Shown here piece by piece: positions 22,876 to 32,387 of a stretch of 64,000 bases of DNA (positions are counted from its first letter, which is position 1; each line of letters opens with the position of its first letter). The stretch is from Dyella_A sp049445995 (GTDB taxonomy: Bacteria; Pseudomonadota; Gammaproteobacteria; Xanthomonadales; Rhodanobacteraceae). The notes under the pieces were generated by a model. That model made no database searches and had not been told where the DNA came from. It saw only the letters and a program-made list of their open reading frames with translations. The stretch covers positions 1 through 64,000 of the forward strand of contig NZ_JBMSDZ010000013.1 in the NCBI RefSeq assembly GCF_049445995.1, in the 5' to 3' direction. The position numbers and the translations under genes were made by a program.

Positions 22876-24702
22876 ATGTCACCCGCTTCCGAGCTGGCCT
22901 TCGACGGCAAGGCCTTCGTCCGCACTCTCTCCACCTCGCCCGGCGTCTACCGCTACTTCGACGCGGACGACGAACTGCTGTATGTCGGCAAGGCCGGCAA
23001 CCTCAGGAAGCGCGTCGGCAGCTATTTCCTGAAGCCGCGGATGGAGCCGCGCATCGCGGCGATGGTGTCGCAGATCGCGCGCGCCGAGATCACCGTCACG
23101 CGCACCGAGGGCGAGGCGCTGCTGCTGGAATCGCAGCTGATCAAGTCGCTCAAGCCGCGCTACAACATCCTGCTGCGCGACGACAAGAGCTATCCGTACA
23201 TCTATCTGTCCGGCGGCGAGGATTACCCGCGGCTGGCCTTCCATCGCGGCGCGCGCAACCTGCCGGGACGCTTCTTCGGGCCGTACCCGAGCACCTACGC
23301 GGTGCGCGAGAGCCTCAACCTGATGCAGAAGCTGTTCAAGGTGCGCCAGTGCGAGGACAGCTACTTCCGCAACCGCTCGCGGCCGTGCCTGCAGCACCAG
23401 ATCGGCCGCTGCACGGCGCCGTGCGTGGGGCTGATCGGCGTGGACGACTACGGCGTGGATGTGCGCCACGCGCAGATGTTCCTGGAGGGGCGCTCCAGCG
23501 CGGTGATCGACGAGCTGGCCGGATCGATGGAGCAGGCCGCCGCCGCGCTGAACTTCGAGCGCGCCGCTACGCTGCGCGACCAGGTGGCGGCGCTGCGCCG
23601 GCTGCAGGCGCAGCACCACGTGCAGGGCGCCAGCGCGGACATGGACGTGATCGCCTGCCGCATCGAGTCGGGCATCGCCTGCGTCAGCGTGCTGTTCTTC
23701 CGCGACGGCATCAGCCTGGGCACGCGCGACTTCTTCCCGCGGCTGCCGCTGGACGCCGCGCCGGCCGACGTGCTGGCCCAGTTCATCGCGCAGTACTACC
23801 TGGAGCGTCCGGTGCCGCGCGAGCTGGTGGTGGGCGAGGCGCTGGAGGACGAGGCGATCCTCGCCGAGCTGCTGGCGCAGCAGTCCGGTCACGCGGTGGA
23901 GATCAGGACCCGCGTGCGCGGCGAGCGCGCGCAGTTCCTGCAGATGGCCGAGCGCAACGCACAGGCTTCGCTGACCCAGCGCCTGGCCAGCCGGCAGACG
24001 CTGGGCGCGCGTTTCGACGACCTGCAGAAGGTGCTCGGCCTGGACGAGCCGCCCAGGCGCATCGAGTGCTTCGACATCAGCCATACGCGCGGCGAACTGA
24101 CCGTGGCGTCGTGCGTGGTGTTCGGCCCGGAGGGGCCGGACAAGTCGCACTACCGCCGCTTCAACATCAGCGGCATCACCCCCGGCGACGACTACGCGGC
24201 CATGCATCAGGCGCTCACCCGGCGCTTCCGCAGGGTGGCCGACGGCGAGGGGGCCAGGCCCGACGTGCTGCTGATCGACGGCGGTGCCGGGCAGGTGGCG
24301 CAGGCGCTGGACGTGCTGCGCGAACTGGGCGTCACCGGCATCGAGGTGGTCGGCGTGGCCAAGGGGCCGGGCCGGCGCGCGGGCGAGGAAACGCTGGTGC
24401 TGGCCGGCAGCGGCCGGGAGATCCATCCCGGCTCGTCCTCGCCCGCGCTGCACCTGGTCGCCGCCGTGCGCGACGAGGCGCACCGCTTCGCCATCAGCGG
24501 CCATCGCAAGCGGCGCGAGAAGGCGCGCGAGCGCAGCGTGCTGGAGGACGTGCCCGGCATCGGCGCGCGCCGCCGCGCGGCCCTGCTCAAGGCGTTCGGC
24601 GGACTGGCGGGCGTGGAGGCCGCCGGCGTGGAGGAGCTCATGCGGATCAAGGGCATCGACCGCGGACTGGCCGAGCGCATCTACGCGGCGATGCATCCCT
24701 GA
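22876..24702 (+). CDS. uvrC: excinuclease ABC subunit C
   Basis: A 608-residue nuclease of nucleotide excision repair that cuts on both sides of a lesion. An N-terminal GIY-YIG domain (GVYRYFDADDELLYVGKAGN, about residues 22-41), a UVR domain (AAALNFERAATLRDQVAALR near 222), an RNase H-like C-terminal endonuclease (ECFDISHTRGE near 396, DVLLIDGGAGQV near 465) and a terminal helix-hairpin-helix pair (LEDVPGIGARRRAALLKAFG). Full length. uvrC followed by pgsA is a common gammaproteobacterial order. Confidence 0.97.
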   Translation: MSPASELAFDGKAFVRTLSTSPGVYRYFDADDELLYVGKAGNLRKRVGSYFLKPRMEPRIAAMVSQIARAEITVTRTEGEALLLESQLIKSLKPRYNILLRDDKSYPYIYLSGGEDYPRLAFHRGARNLPGRFFGPYPSTYAVRESLNLMQKLFKVRQCEDSYFRNRSRPCLQHQIGRCTAPCVGLIGVDDYGVDVRHAQMFLEGRSSAVIDELAGSMEQAAAALNFERAATLRDQVAALRRLQAQHHVQGASADMDVIACRIESGIACVSVLFFRDGISLGTRDFFPRLPLDAAPADVLAQFIAQYYLERPVPRELVVGEALEDEAILAELLAQQSGHAVEIRTRVRGERAQFLQMAERNAQASLTQRLASRQTLGARFDDLQKVLGLDEPPRRIECFDISHTRGELTVASCVVFGPEGPDKSHYRRFNISGITPGDDYAAMHQALTRRFRRVADGEGARPDVLLIDGGAGQVAQALDVLRELGVTGIEVVGVAKGPGRRAGEETLVLAGSGREIHPGSSSPALHLVAAVRDEAHRFAISGHRKRREKARERSVLEDVPGIGARRRAALLKAFGGLAGVEAAGVEELMRIKGIDRGLAERIYAAMHP

Positions 24703-24782
24703 AGGCGCGGTGACGTGGGCGCGGCGATCACATCGCGGCATGCGACACTTGGCGGCAGAGACAGCCGAGGAAGCAATTCGTG

Positions 24783-25424
24783 ATGCGCATCAACCTGCCC
24801 ACCTGGCTCACCCTGTTCCGTGTCGCGCTGTTGCCGGTGATGGTGGTGGCCTTCTACCTGCCGTTCCGTGGCCACAACGTGGTGGCGGCGGTGGTGTTCC
24901 TGCTCGCCGCGGTGACTGATTGGCTGGACGGCTATCTCGCCCGCCGCATGAAGCTCACCTCGGCGTTCGGTGCCTTCCTCGATCCGGTGGCGGACAAGCT
25001 GATGGTGGCGGTGACGCTGTTCCTGCTGGTGGAGTCGCACCACCGCGTGGTGGCGTCGCACTACGGCACGGCGCTGCCGGACCACGACTGGTTCGGCGTG
25101 GTGATGGCGGTGACGGCGGCGATCATCGTGGGGCGCGAGATCAGCATCTCCGCCCTGCGCGAGTGGATGGCCGAGATCGGCATGCGCGCGGCGGTGAAGG
25201 TGGCCTTCATCGGCAAGCTCAAGACGGTGATGCAGATGGTCGCGCTCACCGTGCTGATCGTGCAGCACGATGCCGAGACGCTGCGGCTCTACCACGTGGG
25301 CGAGTTCCTGCTGGTGGCCGCCGGCGTGCTCACCATCTGGTCGGGCCTGTACTACGTGCGTGCGGCGTGGCCGGCGCTGAGCGGCGACCTCGATCGCCGT
25401 CCGGAAGAACGCGACGATTCCTGA
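24783..25424 (+). CDS. pgsA: CDP-diacylglycerol-glycerol-3-phosphate 3-phosphatidyltransferase
   Basis: A 213-residue integral membrane enzyme committing CDP-diacylglycerol to phosphatidylglycerol. The CDP-alcohol phosphatidyltransferase motif DG-x2-AR-x8-G-x3-D-x3-D is present as WLDGYLARRMKLTSAFGAFL followed by DPVADK, from about residue 46. Several hydrophobic helices follow. The start ATG at 24783 (MRINLPTWLTLFR) is chosen over a GTG one codon upstream. Confidence 0.95.
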   Translation: MRINLPTWLTLFRVALLPVMVVAFYLPFRGHNVVAAVVFLLAAVTDWLDGYLARRMKLTSAFGAFLDPVADKLMVAVTLFLLVESHHRVVASHYGTALPDHDWFGVVMAVTAAIIVGREISISALREWMAEIGMRAAVKVAFIGKLKTVMQMVALTVLIVQHDAETLRLYHVGEFLLVAAGVLTIWSGLYYVRAAWPALSGDLDRRPEERDDS

Positions 25425-25450
25425 AGCGGGCGGAGCTGGCTTCCTTTATC

Positions 25451-25466
25451 GTTATAAAGTAACATT
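25451..25466. promoter_or_regulatory. candidate Zur (zinc uptake regulator) box
   Basis: GTTATAAAGTAACATT matches most of the right part of the gammaproteobacterial Zur operator (GTTATAnTATAACATT), differing at two central positions. It lies 50-65 bases before the start of a MerC-domain gene rich in Cys and His, a kind of gene previously linked to Zur control in related bacteria. The match is by eye; no Zur gene is in the window. Confidence 0.55.
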
Positions 25467-25515
25467 CGTCACCCAGGTAAGCGGGCTGGTGCCCGCCTCG
25501 GCAACGGGGTGACCC

Positions 25516-25944
25516 ATGGATTCCGATTTCTCCGGCAAGTCGTTCTGGTGGCATGTGGCCGACCGCGTGGGCACTGCGGCCTCGTTCCTGTGTGCCATTC
25601 ACTGCGCACTGCTGCCCTTCGTGCTGGCGCTGCTGCCCTTCATCGGGCTGGAGTTCCTGGCCAGCCACACGTTCGAGCGCATCTTCGTGATGTTCGCCTG
25701 CGCGCTGGCCCTGTTCAGTCTCGGTCGCGGTTACCGCCGCCACCGCGTGCCGCAGCCGCTGACCATCGCCCTGCCGGCGCTGGCGCTGCTGCTGGCCGGC
25801 GTGACGGTGGCCGAGAGCGGTTCGATCGTGCTGCACAGCGTGATGGTGACCATCGGCGGCCTGCTGCTGGCGTTTTCGCACTTTCTCAATCTGCGCGCCG
25901 ATCGCCTGTACGAGCACGTGCACGGTCCCGACTGCATGCATTGA
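25516..25944 (+). CDS. MerC-domain membrane protein
   Basis: A 142-residue protein with four hydrophobic segments (about residues 15-50, 56-70, 82-100, 108-122). The paired-cysteine motif CAIHCALLPF near residue 25 is the hallmark of MerC-type metal transporters, and the C-terminus EHVHGPDCMH is metal-ligand rich. No merR, merT, merP or merA is adjacent, so mercury resistance is unlikely. With the upstream candidate Zur box, a role in zinc acquisition or trafficking under zinc limitation is the better inference. Confidence 0.8.
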   Translation: MDSDFSGKSFWWHVADRVGTAASFLCAIHCALLPFVLALLPFIGLEFLASHTFERIFVMFACALALFSLGRGYRRHRVPQPLTIALPALALLLAGVTVAESGSIVLHSVMVTIGGLLLAFSHFLNLRADRLYEHVHGPDCMH

Positions 25945-26037
25945 ACGGCGCCGGTGAACGCGCCGGCTTGCGATTTGCGCGCCCGCTGCTACGATGATCG
26001 ACCGTTCTCGCAATCACACGCATTCGAAGGAGTTTCC

Positions 26038-26199
26038 ATGGGTAAGGGCGATCGCAAGACCCGTCGCGGCAAGATCAACCGCGCCAGCTACGGCAACAGC
26101 CGCGCTCATGGCGCCGTGCCGGCAGTGGCCGGCGGCAAGCCCACGGTGACCAAGCCGGCAGCGGCCAAGAAGGCGGCGCCGAAGAAGAAGTCCGCCTGA
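26038..26199 (+). CDS. 30S ribosomal protein THX-like
   Basis: A 53-residue, strongly basic protein: MGKGDRKTRRGKINRASYGN, then a Lys/Ala tail ending KKAAPKKKSA. The MGKGD-KT-RGKI...SYG pattern is that of the small 30S protein THX (bTHX) described in Thermus and chloroplasts and found in many proteobacteria. AAGGAG stands seven bases before the ATG and a strong terminator follows, so it is a monocistronic gene. Confidence 0.85.
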   Translation: MGKGDRKTRRGKINRASYGNSRAHGAVPAVAGGKPTVTKPAAAKKAAPKKKSA

Positions 26200-26221
26200 G
26201 CCATCCGCTCGGTGGAACAAA

Positions 26222-26248
26222 AAAAACCCCGCCTGGCGCGGGGTTTTT
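26222..26248. terminator. bidirectional intrinsic terminator
   Basis: AAAAACCCCGC and GCGGGGTTTTT pair exactly around CTGGC, between the convergent THX gene and hutI. Confidence 0.93.
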
Positions 26249-26261
26249 CATGTGCGGACCA

Positions 26262-27491
26262 TCAGGGGGCGCGGCGCCGGCCGCCGATCCAGCTCTGGCG
26301 CAGCAGCGCGCCGCCGATCCAGTAGCAAAGTTCGGCCGGCTCGCCGACGTTCCACACGGCCAGGTCGGCGCGCTGGCCCACCGCCAGCGTGCCGCGATCG
26401 GACAGGCCGAGCGCGCGGGCGGCATGCACGGTCACGCCGCGCAGCGCTTCCTCCGGCGTCAGCCGGAACAACGTGCACGCCATGCCGGCGGCCAGGCGCA
26501 GCGACAGCAGCGGTGAGGTGCCGGGGTTGCAGTCCGTCGCCACCGCCATCGGCACGCCGGCCGCGCGCAGCGCATCGATCGGCGGCAGCCGGGTTTCGCG
26601 CAGCGCGTAGAACGCGCCGGGCAGCAGCACCGCCACGGTGCCCGCCGCAGCCATCGCGGCCACGCCGCTGGCATCGAGGTATTCCAGATGATCGGCTGAC
26701 AGCCCGCCGTAGCGCGCCACCAGCGCGGTGCCACCCTGGTCGGACAGCTGCTCGGCGTGCAGCTTCACCGGCAGGTCCAGCGCGCGGGCGCGTTCGAACA
26801 ATCGCTGCGTCTCGGCCGGCGTGAAGCCGATGCCTTCGCAGAACGCATCCACCGCGTCGACCAGCCCTTCGCCGGCCAGCGTGGGCAACCAGACATCGCA
26901 CACCGCGTCGACGTATTCGTCGCGCCGATCGCGGTATTCCGGTGGCAGCGCATGCAGGCCCAGGAAGCTGGTGCGCACGGTGACGCCCAGCGTGGCGCCG
27001 ACGCGGCGTGCCACGCGCAGCATCTTGCGCTCGTCCTCCAGCGTGAGGCCGTAGCCGGACTTGATCTCCAGCGTGGTCACGCCGTCGGCGAGCAGGGCCC
27101 TGGCGCGCGTGATGGCCGCGGCGAGCAACTGGTCTTCGTCGGCCGCGCGGGTGGCGGCGACGGTGGACACGATGCCGCCGCCGGCCTGCGCAATCTGCGC
27201 ATAGCTGGCGCCGTTGAGGCGCAGGTCGAACTCGTGCGCGCGGTTGCCGCCGAACACCAGATGGGTGTGGCAGTCGATCAGGGCCGGCGTGACCAGGCAT
27301 CCGTCCAGTTCGATCACCTCGTCGGCGAGCGCGTCGGGGCCTTCGGGCAGCGCGGAGCGGGCGCCGACCCAGGCGATGCGTCCGTCACGCATCGCCAGGA
27401 CCCCATCCCGGACCAGCCCGAACGGCGCGTTCGACGCGAACGTGGCCAGCGTGGCCCCGGTCAGCAGCACATCCCAGCGCGATTCACTCAT
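26262..27491 (-). CDS. hutI: imidazolonepropionase
   Basis: A 409-residue metal-dependent amidohydrolase, third step of histidine degradation (imidazolone-propionate to formiminoglutamate). The metal site HxH is in [20 protein letters not shown] (about residue 73); [32 protein letters not shown] and [20 protein letters not shown] are further hut signatures. The ATG at 27491 ([16 protein letters not shown]) is chosen although the frame stays open to 27653. It is the last gene of a minus-strand run, 22 bases after the CLC gene. Confidence 0.95.
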   Translation of the reverse strand: MSESRWDVLLTGATLATFASNAPFGLVRDGVLAMRDGRIAWVGARSALPEGPDALADEVIELDGCLVTPALIDCHTHLVFGGNRAHEFDLRLNGASYAQIAQAGGGIVSTVAATRAADEDQLLAAAITRARALLADGVTTLEIKSGYGLTLEDERKMLRVARRVGATLGVTVRTSFLGLHALPPEYRDRRDEYVDAVCDVWLPTLAGEGLVDAVDAFCEGIGFTPAETQRLFERARALDLPVKLHAEQLSDQGGTALVARYGGLSADHLEYLDASGVAAMAAAGTVAVLLPGAFYALRETRLPPIDALRAAGVPMAVATDCNPGTSPLLSLRLAAGMACTLFRLTPEEALRGVTVHAARALGLSDRGTLAVGQRADLAVWNVGEPAELCYWIGGALLRQSWIGGRRRAP

Positions 27492-27513
27492 TGGCAACGG
27501 CCTGTGTCTCGAC

Positions 27514-29007
27514 TCAGGAAGGATCCGGGGGGGTATTGCCGGGCAACGCCGCCTGCTCTTCGTAAGCGCTGGTCTTGCCGGACGGCGCCGGCTTGACGAC
27601 CTCGAGGTCGTCCGGCTCGGCGGTCGGGCGCGGCGATGGCGCGGCCTTGGCATGGGCCGCAGCCTGCTGGCGTTCGAAGTCCTGCACCATGCGTTCGGCG
27701 AAGTCCTTGTAGACCGGGGTCGGGCAGAACAGCGAGGCGGCGGCGCGCGCCAGCAGGCAGGCGGCCATGATCGGGATCACCATGTCCTGGTTGTCGGTCA
27801 GCTCCATCGCGATCACCGCCGAGGTCAGCGGTGCGCCGGTCACGCCGGAGAGGTACGCGCTCATGCCCAGCAGCACCACCGCCGCGGCGGGCACGCCCGG
27901 CAGGAAGGTGGCGATGTTGTGGCCCAGGCCCGCGCCCACGGCCAGCGCCGGCGAGAAGATGCCGCCGGGGATGCCGGCCCAGTACGACACCACGTTGGCC
28001 AGCAGCTTGGCGATGCCGAAGCCCTGGCCCGGGGTGGTGGCGGCCTCCTGCACGAAGGCGCGCGCCTGGTCGTAACCGGTGCCGTAGATGTTGTTGTGGG
28101 TGGCCAGGCCCAGCACCGCCAGCGCCAGGCCGCAGCCGGCGGCGAACAGCACCGGCGCATGCGAGCGCAGCCTGCCGATGTAGGCCAGCGGGCCGCGCCG
28201 GCTGAGCAGGATCAGCCGGGCGAACAGGCCGCCGAGCAGGCCGCCGATGATGCCGGTCAGCAGCACCGCCAGCCACGCATGGCCGAGCGGCAGGCTGGCG
28301 TCCACTTCGCCGAAATAGGCGTAGTTGCCCATGATGCCCAGCGAGACCACGCCGCCGACGATCACCGCGGTGAGCAGCAGGCCGCTGAAGCGGTGCTCGA
28401 ACGTGCCGGCCAGTTCCTCGATCGCGAATACCACGCCGGCCAGCGGCGTGTTGAACGCCGCGGCGATGCCGGCCGCGCCACCGGCGAGGATGAAGCGCGA
28501 GGCGGCCTTGGGGTCGGTGAAGCCGAAGCGGCGGCCCAGCGTGTAGAACAGGCCCGCGCCCACGTGCACCGTCGGGCCCTCGCGGCCGATCGAGGCGCCG
28601 ACACCCAGCGCGATCAGGGTCAGCACCATCTTGCCCACCGCGATCGGCAGCGCCAGCATCCGCGCGCGGAAGCCCTCGTCCTCGATGTGCAGCGTGCCGA
28701 TCACCTGCGGAATGCCGCTGCCGCGGGTGGCGCGCAGCTTGCCTTCGGTGGCCCAGGCGAGGCCGGCGAACACGATCGGCGTCACGACCAGCGGGATCCA
28801 TGCGCCATAGCTGATCATTTTCTGGAACAGGTGGAACGACCAGTCGCTGGCCTTGGCGAACATGATGGCCGCCAGCGCGACCAGGATCGCGCCGATCCAC
28901 AGCGCCAGCCGCCGCTTCCACTGGGCCGGCGCGAAGAACTCGTGGCCCAGCAGCGCCTGCAGGCGTGGGTTGGATGAGCGCGGGGAGGGCGGCTGCGAGT
29001 CGGTCAT
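27514..29007 (-). CDS. clcA: CLC-family chloride/proton antiporter
   Basis: A 497-residue membrane protein with the three CLC selectivity-filter signatures: [31 protein letters not shown] (gating Glu in GREGP, about residue 140) and, in the C-terminal half, [36 protein letters not shown] keeps the Glu pair whose second member is the internal proton acceptor in E. coli ClcA, so an H+/Cl- exchanger rather than a channel is expected. No CBS domains. The start at 29007 is chosen; the upstream in-frame extension is antisense-type sequence within the next gene. Confidence 0.92.
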   Translation of the reverse strand: MTDSQPPSPRSSNPRLQALLGHEFFAPAQWKRRLALWIGAILVALAAIMFAKASDWSFHLFQKMISYGAWIPLVVTPIVFAGLAWATEGKLRATRGSGIPQVIGTLHIEDEGFRARMLALPIAVGKMVLTLIALGVGASIGREGPTVHVGAGLFYTLGRRFGFTDPKAASRFILAGGAAGIAAAFNTPLAGVVFAIEELAGTFEHRFSGLLLTAVIVGGVVSLGIMGNYAYFGEVDASLPLGHAWLAVLLTGIIGGLLGGLFARLILLSRRGPLAYIGRLRSHAPVLFAAGCGLALAVLGLATHNNIYGTGYDQARAFVQEAATTPGQGFGIAKLLANVVSYWAGIPGGIFSPALAVGAGLGHNIATFLPGVPAAAVVLLGMSAYLSGVTGAPLTSAVIAMELTDNQDMVIPIMAACLLARAAASLFCPTPVYKDFAERMVQDFERQQAAAHAKAAPSPRPTAEPDDLEVVKPAPSGKTSAYEEQAALPGNTPPDPS

Positions 29008-29042
29008 TGCACCTGGTTCGTCGGATGAAGAAGTGGAAGCGT

Positions 29043-30608
29043 TCAGCGCGGCGCGTGCTGCCAGCGCGTCTGGTACAGGTCGAAGCGGCGGTCCTTGAGG
29101 TTCTGCACGGCGCCGGCGTTGCGCGCGCGGGCCAGGCTCTCCAGCCGCAGGTCGGCGAACAGCACGGTCTCGATGTTCGGCGTGGAATCGGCGGCGATGC
29201 CGTCGCGCGCGAACGGGAAGTCGCTGGGCGTGAGGATGCAGCTCTGGCCGTACTGGATGTCGAAGTTGTTCACGCCTGGCAGGTTGCCCACGTTGCCGGA
29301 GAGCACCACGTAGCACTGGTTCTCGATGGCGCGCGCCTGCGAACAGTAGCGCACGCGCAGGTAGCCCTCGCGCACGTCGGTGCAGAACGGCACGAACAGG
29401 ATCAGCGCGCCCTGGTCGGTGAGGTGGCGGGCGACCTCGGGAAACTCGGCGTCGTAGCAGATCATCACGCCGATCGGGCCGCAGTCGGTCTGGATCGTCG
29501 CGGCGCTGTCGCCGCCGCTGACGTTCCACACGTTGCGCTCGCTGGGCGTGGGGTGCAGCTTCTCGCGCTCGTGCAGCGAGCCGTCGCGCAGGCACACGTA
29601 GCAGACGTTGTGGATATCGCCGTTGGGCTGCTCGGTGGGATGCGAGCCGCCGATGATGTTGATGTTGTAGCGCACCGCCAGGTCGCTGAAGAGCGCCTTC
29701 ACCTGCGGCGTGTATTGGCTCAGCTTGCGGATCGACTCGACCGGCGACAGCTCCTCGTTCTCGATCGACAGCAGTTGCAGCGTGATCAGCTCGGGGAAGG
29801 TGACGAAGTCGGCGCCGTAGTCGGCGGCGATGTCGGTGAAGTACTCCACCTGGGTGGCGAACTCCTCGAACGAGGTGATCCGCCGCTGCTGGTACTGCAC
29901 CGAGGCCACCCGCACCGAGTCGGGCAGGTTCTGGTGCGAGGTGATCGACGGCGTGTCCGGATGATCGTGCAGCTGCGGATTGCGCCACACCAGGTGCACC
30001 GCGTAGCCGAGCGAGTCGTAGTCCGACGGCACGTAGGCGCGCAGCAGGCCGATCATCTCGAAGTCGTTGTTGAGCTGGAAGCTCAGCGTGAGGTCGCGGC
30101 GCCTGCCCTCGATCACCGCCTGCACGTAGGCCTCGGCGCTGCCGTAGCGCTGGATGTTCTTCGCCAGCCCCGGAATGCGCCCGCCGAACACGATGCCGCG
30201 CAGCTTGAGGTCGGCGCACAGCCGCTTGCGCGCCTGGTACAGCCGCTGGCCGATGCGCATGCCGCGGTAATCCGGATGCACCACCACTTCCATGCCGTAC
30301 AGCCAGTCGCCGTCGGGCTTGTGCCGCGAGGCCATGCCGCCGCCGGTGATCTGCACCCAGGTATGCGGCGCCAGCGCGGTGGCCTCGTCGATGCGAAAGG
30401 TGGCGCAATAACCCACGATGCGCCCCTCGTACTCCACCACGAACTGGCCTTCGGGAAAGTGCGTCTGCTGGGAGCGCAGCATTTCCGCCGAATGGCCCCA
30501 TTCCGGCGTGTACACGCGAGCGGTGAGATCCACCAGCTGCGGCACGTCGGTGGGAACCGCCTGCCGCAGCAGGAGTTTGGGCGTGTGCTCGGGGTTTTTC
30601 CTGGCCAT
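29043..30608 (-). CDS. GNAT acetyltransferase / carbon-nitrogen hydrolase fusion
   Basis: A 521-residue two-domain protein. Residues about 10-205 are a GNAT domain (GMEVVVHPDYRGMRIGQRLY is the acetyl-CoA loop). Residues about 230-500 are a nitrilase-superfamily domain with the Glu-Lys-Cys triad: E in DFVTFPELITLQ, K in HEREKLHPTPSERN, C in GPIGVMICYDAEFPE. This fusion is a known widespread family of undetermined substrate, possibly an amidase or acyltransferase acting on small metabolites. It is 35 bases upstream of clcA and divergent from hutF. Confidence 0.9.
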   Translation of the reverse strand: MARKNPEHTPKLLLRQAVPTDVPQLVDLTARVYTPEWGHSAEMLRSQQTHFPEGQFVVEYEGRIVGYCATFRIDEATALAPHTWVQITGGGMASRHKPDGDWLYGMEVVVHPDYRGMRIGQRLYQARKRLCADLKLRGIVFGGRIPGLAKNIQRYGSAEAYVQAVIEGRRRDLTLSFQLNNDFEMIGLLRAYVPSDYDSLGYAVHLVWRNPQLHDHPDTPSITSHQNLPDSVRVASVQYQQRRITSFEEFATQVEYFTDIAADYGADFVTFPELITLQLLSIENEELSPVESIRKLSQYTPQVKALFSDLAVRYNINIIGGSHPTEQPNGDIHNVCYVCLRDGSLHEREKLHPTPSERNVWNVSGGDSAATIQTDCGPIGVMICYDAEFPEVARHLTDQGALILFVPFCTDVREGYLRVRYCSQARAIENQCYVVLSGNVGNLPGVNNFDIQYGQSCILTPSDFPFARDGIAADSTPNIETVLFADLRLESLARARNAGAVQNLKDRRFDLYQTRWQHAPR

Positions 30609-30688
30609 CCGTCCATTATGCCGCAGTGCCGTAAAAGCCGAGTCGCGATGCGGCCATTACACTCAACGCCTTTGCACGGATACGGCCC

Positions 30689-32065
30689 ATGACGCAGCCA
30701 GCGATGCAGCGCATCTTCCACGCCGCCCATGGCTGGCACGGCCGCGCCTGGCAGGCCGACCTGCGCCTGGCGGTGGACGTCGACGGCCGCCTCGCACCGG
30801 CCGCCGCCGGTGTCGCCGGCGAAGCGCTGGGCCGCTGGGTGCTGCCGGGCATGCCCAACCTGCATTCGCACGCGTTCCAGCGCGCCATGGCCGGGCTGGC
30901 CGAGCGGCGCGGCCCCGGCAGCGACAGCTTCTGGACCTGGCGCGAGGCGATGTACGGCTTCGCCGCCGCGCTCGATCCCGAATCGCTGCAGGCGATCGCA
31001 GCGCAGCTCTACGTGGAGATGCTCAAGGCCGGCTACACCCAGGTCTGCGAATTCCATTATCTGCACCACCAGCCGGACGGCACGCCGTATGCGCAGCGCG
31101 AGGCGATGTCGCTGGCGCTGATCGAGGCGGCGAAGGAGGCCGGCATCGCGCTCACCCTGTTGCCGGTGCTGTACATGACCGGCGGCTTCGACGGCCGCGC
31201 GCTGGCGCCGCGCCAGCGTCGCTTCGGTCATGCGGAAGTCTCCGGCTACCTGCGCCTGCTCGACACGCTGCGCACGCACGAGTCGGCCGACCTGCGCGTA
31301 GGCATCGCGCTGCATTCGCTGCGCGCGGTGCCGGAAGTGGCGATGCGCACGCTGCTGGCCACCGGCGCAGCGCAGACCGGTCCCATCCACATCCACATCG
31401 CCGAGCAGCTCGGCGAAGTGCAGGACTGCCTCGCCGTGCGCGGCGCGCGGCCGGTGGAGTGGCTGCTCGATCACGCCGCGGTGGACGCGCGCTGGTGCCT
31501 GATCCACGCCACCCACCTCACCGGCCACGAAACCTCGCGGCTCGCCCGCAGCGGCGCGATCGCCGGCCTGTGTCCGACCACCGAGGCCAACCTCGGCGAC
31601 GGCCTGTTTCCGCTGGCCGATTACCTCGATGCCGGCGGCACGCTCGGCATCGGCTCGGATTCGCACATCTCCGTGTCACCGGTGGAGGAACTGCGCTGGC
31701 TCGAATACGGCCAGCGCCTGACCACGCGCCATCGCAACATCGCCGCGCTCGGCGCGGGCGAGAGCGTGGGCGAAACGCTGTGGGCCGCCGCACTGCACGG
31801 CGGCGCGCAGGCCTCGGGCCTGCCCGTCGGCGCGCTCGCCCCCGGCCAGCGCGCCGACCTGCTGGTGCTGGACGACGAGGCTCCGCTGCTCGCCGCGCGC
31901 GATGCTACGTCGGCGATGGACAGCTTCCTGTTCGCCGGCAACGCGCCGCTGGTGCGCCACGTGATGTGCGGCGGCCGCTGGGTGGTGCGCGATTTCCACC
32001 ATCACGACGAGGCGCGCATCGCGGCGCGCTATCGCCGGGTGGTCGATCGGATCGCCAGGGGTTGA
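30689..32065 (+). CDS. hutF: formimidoylglutamate deiminase
   Basis: A 458-residue amidohydrolase that deiminates N-formimino-glutamate to formylglutamate, the branch of histidine degradation that uses HutF and HutG. The metal motif is MPNLHSHAFQRAMAGLAERR (about residue 57); EFHYLHHQPDGTPY, HIHIAEQLGEVQDC and GIGSDSHISVSPVEELRWLE follow. Its occurrence near hutI and hutU shows that the five-step Hut pathway is used. No hutG or hutH is in the window. Confidence 0.94.
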   Translation: MTQPAMQRIFHAAHGWHGRAWQADLRLAVDVDGRLAPAAAGVAGEALGRWVLPGMPNLHSHAFQRAMAGLAERRGPGSDSFWTWREAMYGFAAALDPESLQAIAAQLYVEMLKAGYTQVCEFHYLHHQPDGTPYAQREAMSLALIEAAKEAGIALTLLPVLYMTGGFDGRALAPRQRRFGHAEVSGYLRLLDTLRTHESADLRVGIALHSLRAVPEVAMRTLLATGAAQTGPIHIHIAEQLGEVQDCLAVRGARPVEWLLDHAAVDARWCLIHATHLTGHETSRLARSGAIAGLCPTTEANLGDGLFPLADYLDAGGTLGIGSDSHISVSPVEELRWLEYGQRLTTRHRNIAALGAGESVGETLWAAALHGGAQASGLPVGALAPGQRADLLVLDDEAPLLAARDATSAMDSFLFAGNAPLVRHVMCGGRWVVRDFHHHDEARIAARYRRVVDRIARG

Positions 32066-32387
32066 TCCCGACGGGGTGAAGTGAATTCAGAGGTCGGTGC
32101 GACCGTCCGCTATCAGGCGGAATGTCGCAGCGGTGCAGGGCGTGCCGTGCAAGACGTGCGGCGCAAAATCGAGCCCGACAGATGCCGTCTCACGTTTTGC
32201 GACAGGCTTGTGATCATATTAGTTGTGCCTGCACTGGTTGTGCTCGCGTGAGGGATTGGGGGCTTGTGCCGCAGGGGCAATCATCGGAATCGACAGGGCA
32301 TGCGTTGCGTGCATCGTGTCGAGCCCAAGATCAATCGGGTTCGGCACTTGCCACATGGCGGTTATACAGTCCAGGACGGGGTAGTCA
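32066..32387. other. 322-base region upstream of the cas operon
   Basis: No gene is supported here. The region should hold the promoter of the cas operon. A weak candidate is TTCGGC (32340-32345) with TTATAC (32362-32367), 16 bases apart and 20 bases before the cas3 GTG. The sequence is visibly less GC-rich than the hutF gene before it, which fits a junction between core and acquired DNA. Confidence 0.4.

Noticed and set aside
25516..25944. Mercury resistance operon
   Set aside because: Only a MerC-like protein is present; merR, merT, merP and merA are absent and the upstream site looks like a Zur box.
27514..30501. 995-residue frame joining clcA to an upstream extension
   Set aside because: The upstream part is out-of-frame sequence inside the GNAT-nitrilase gene; ClcA begins at the ATG at 29007.
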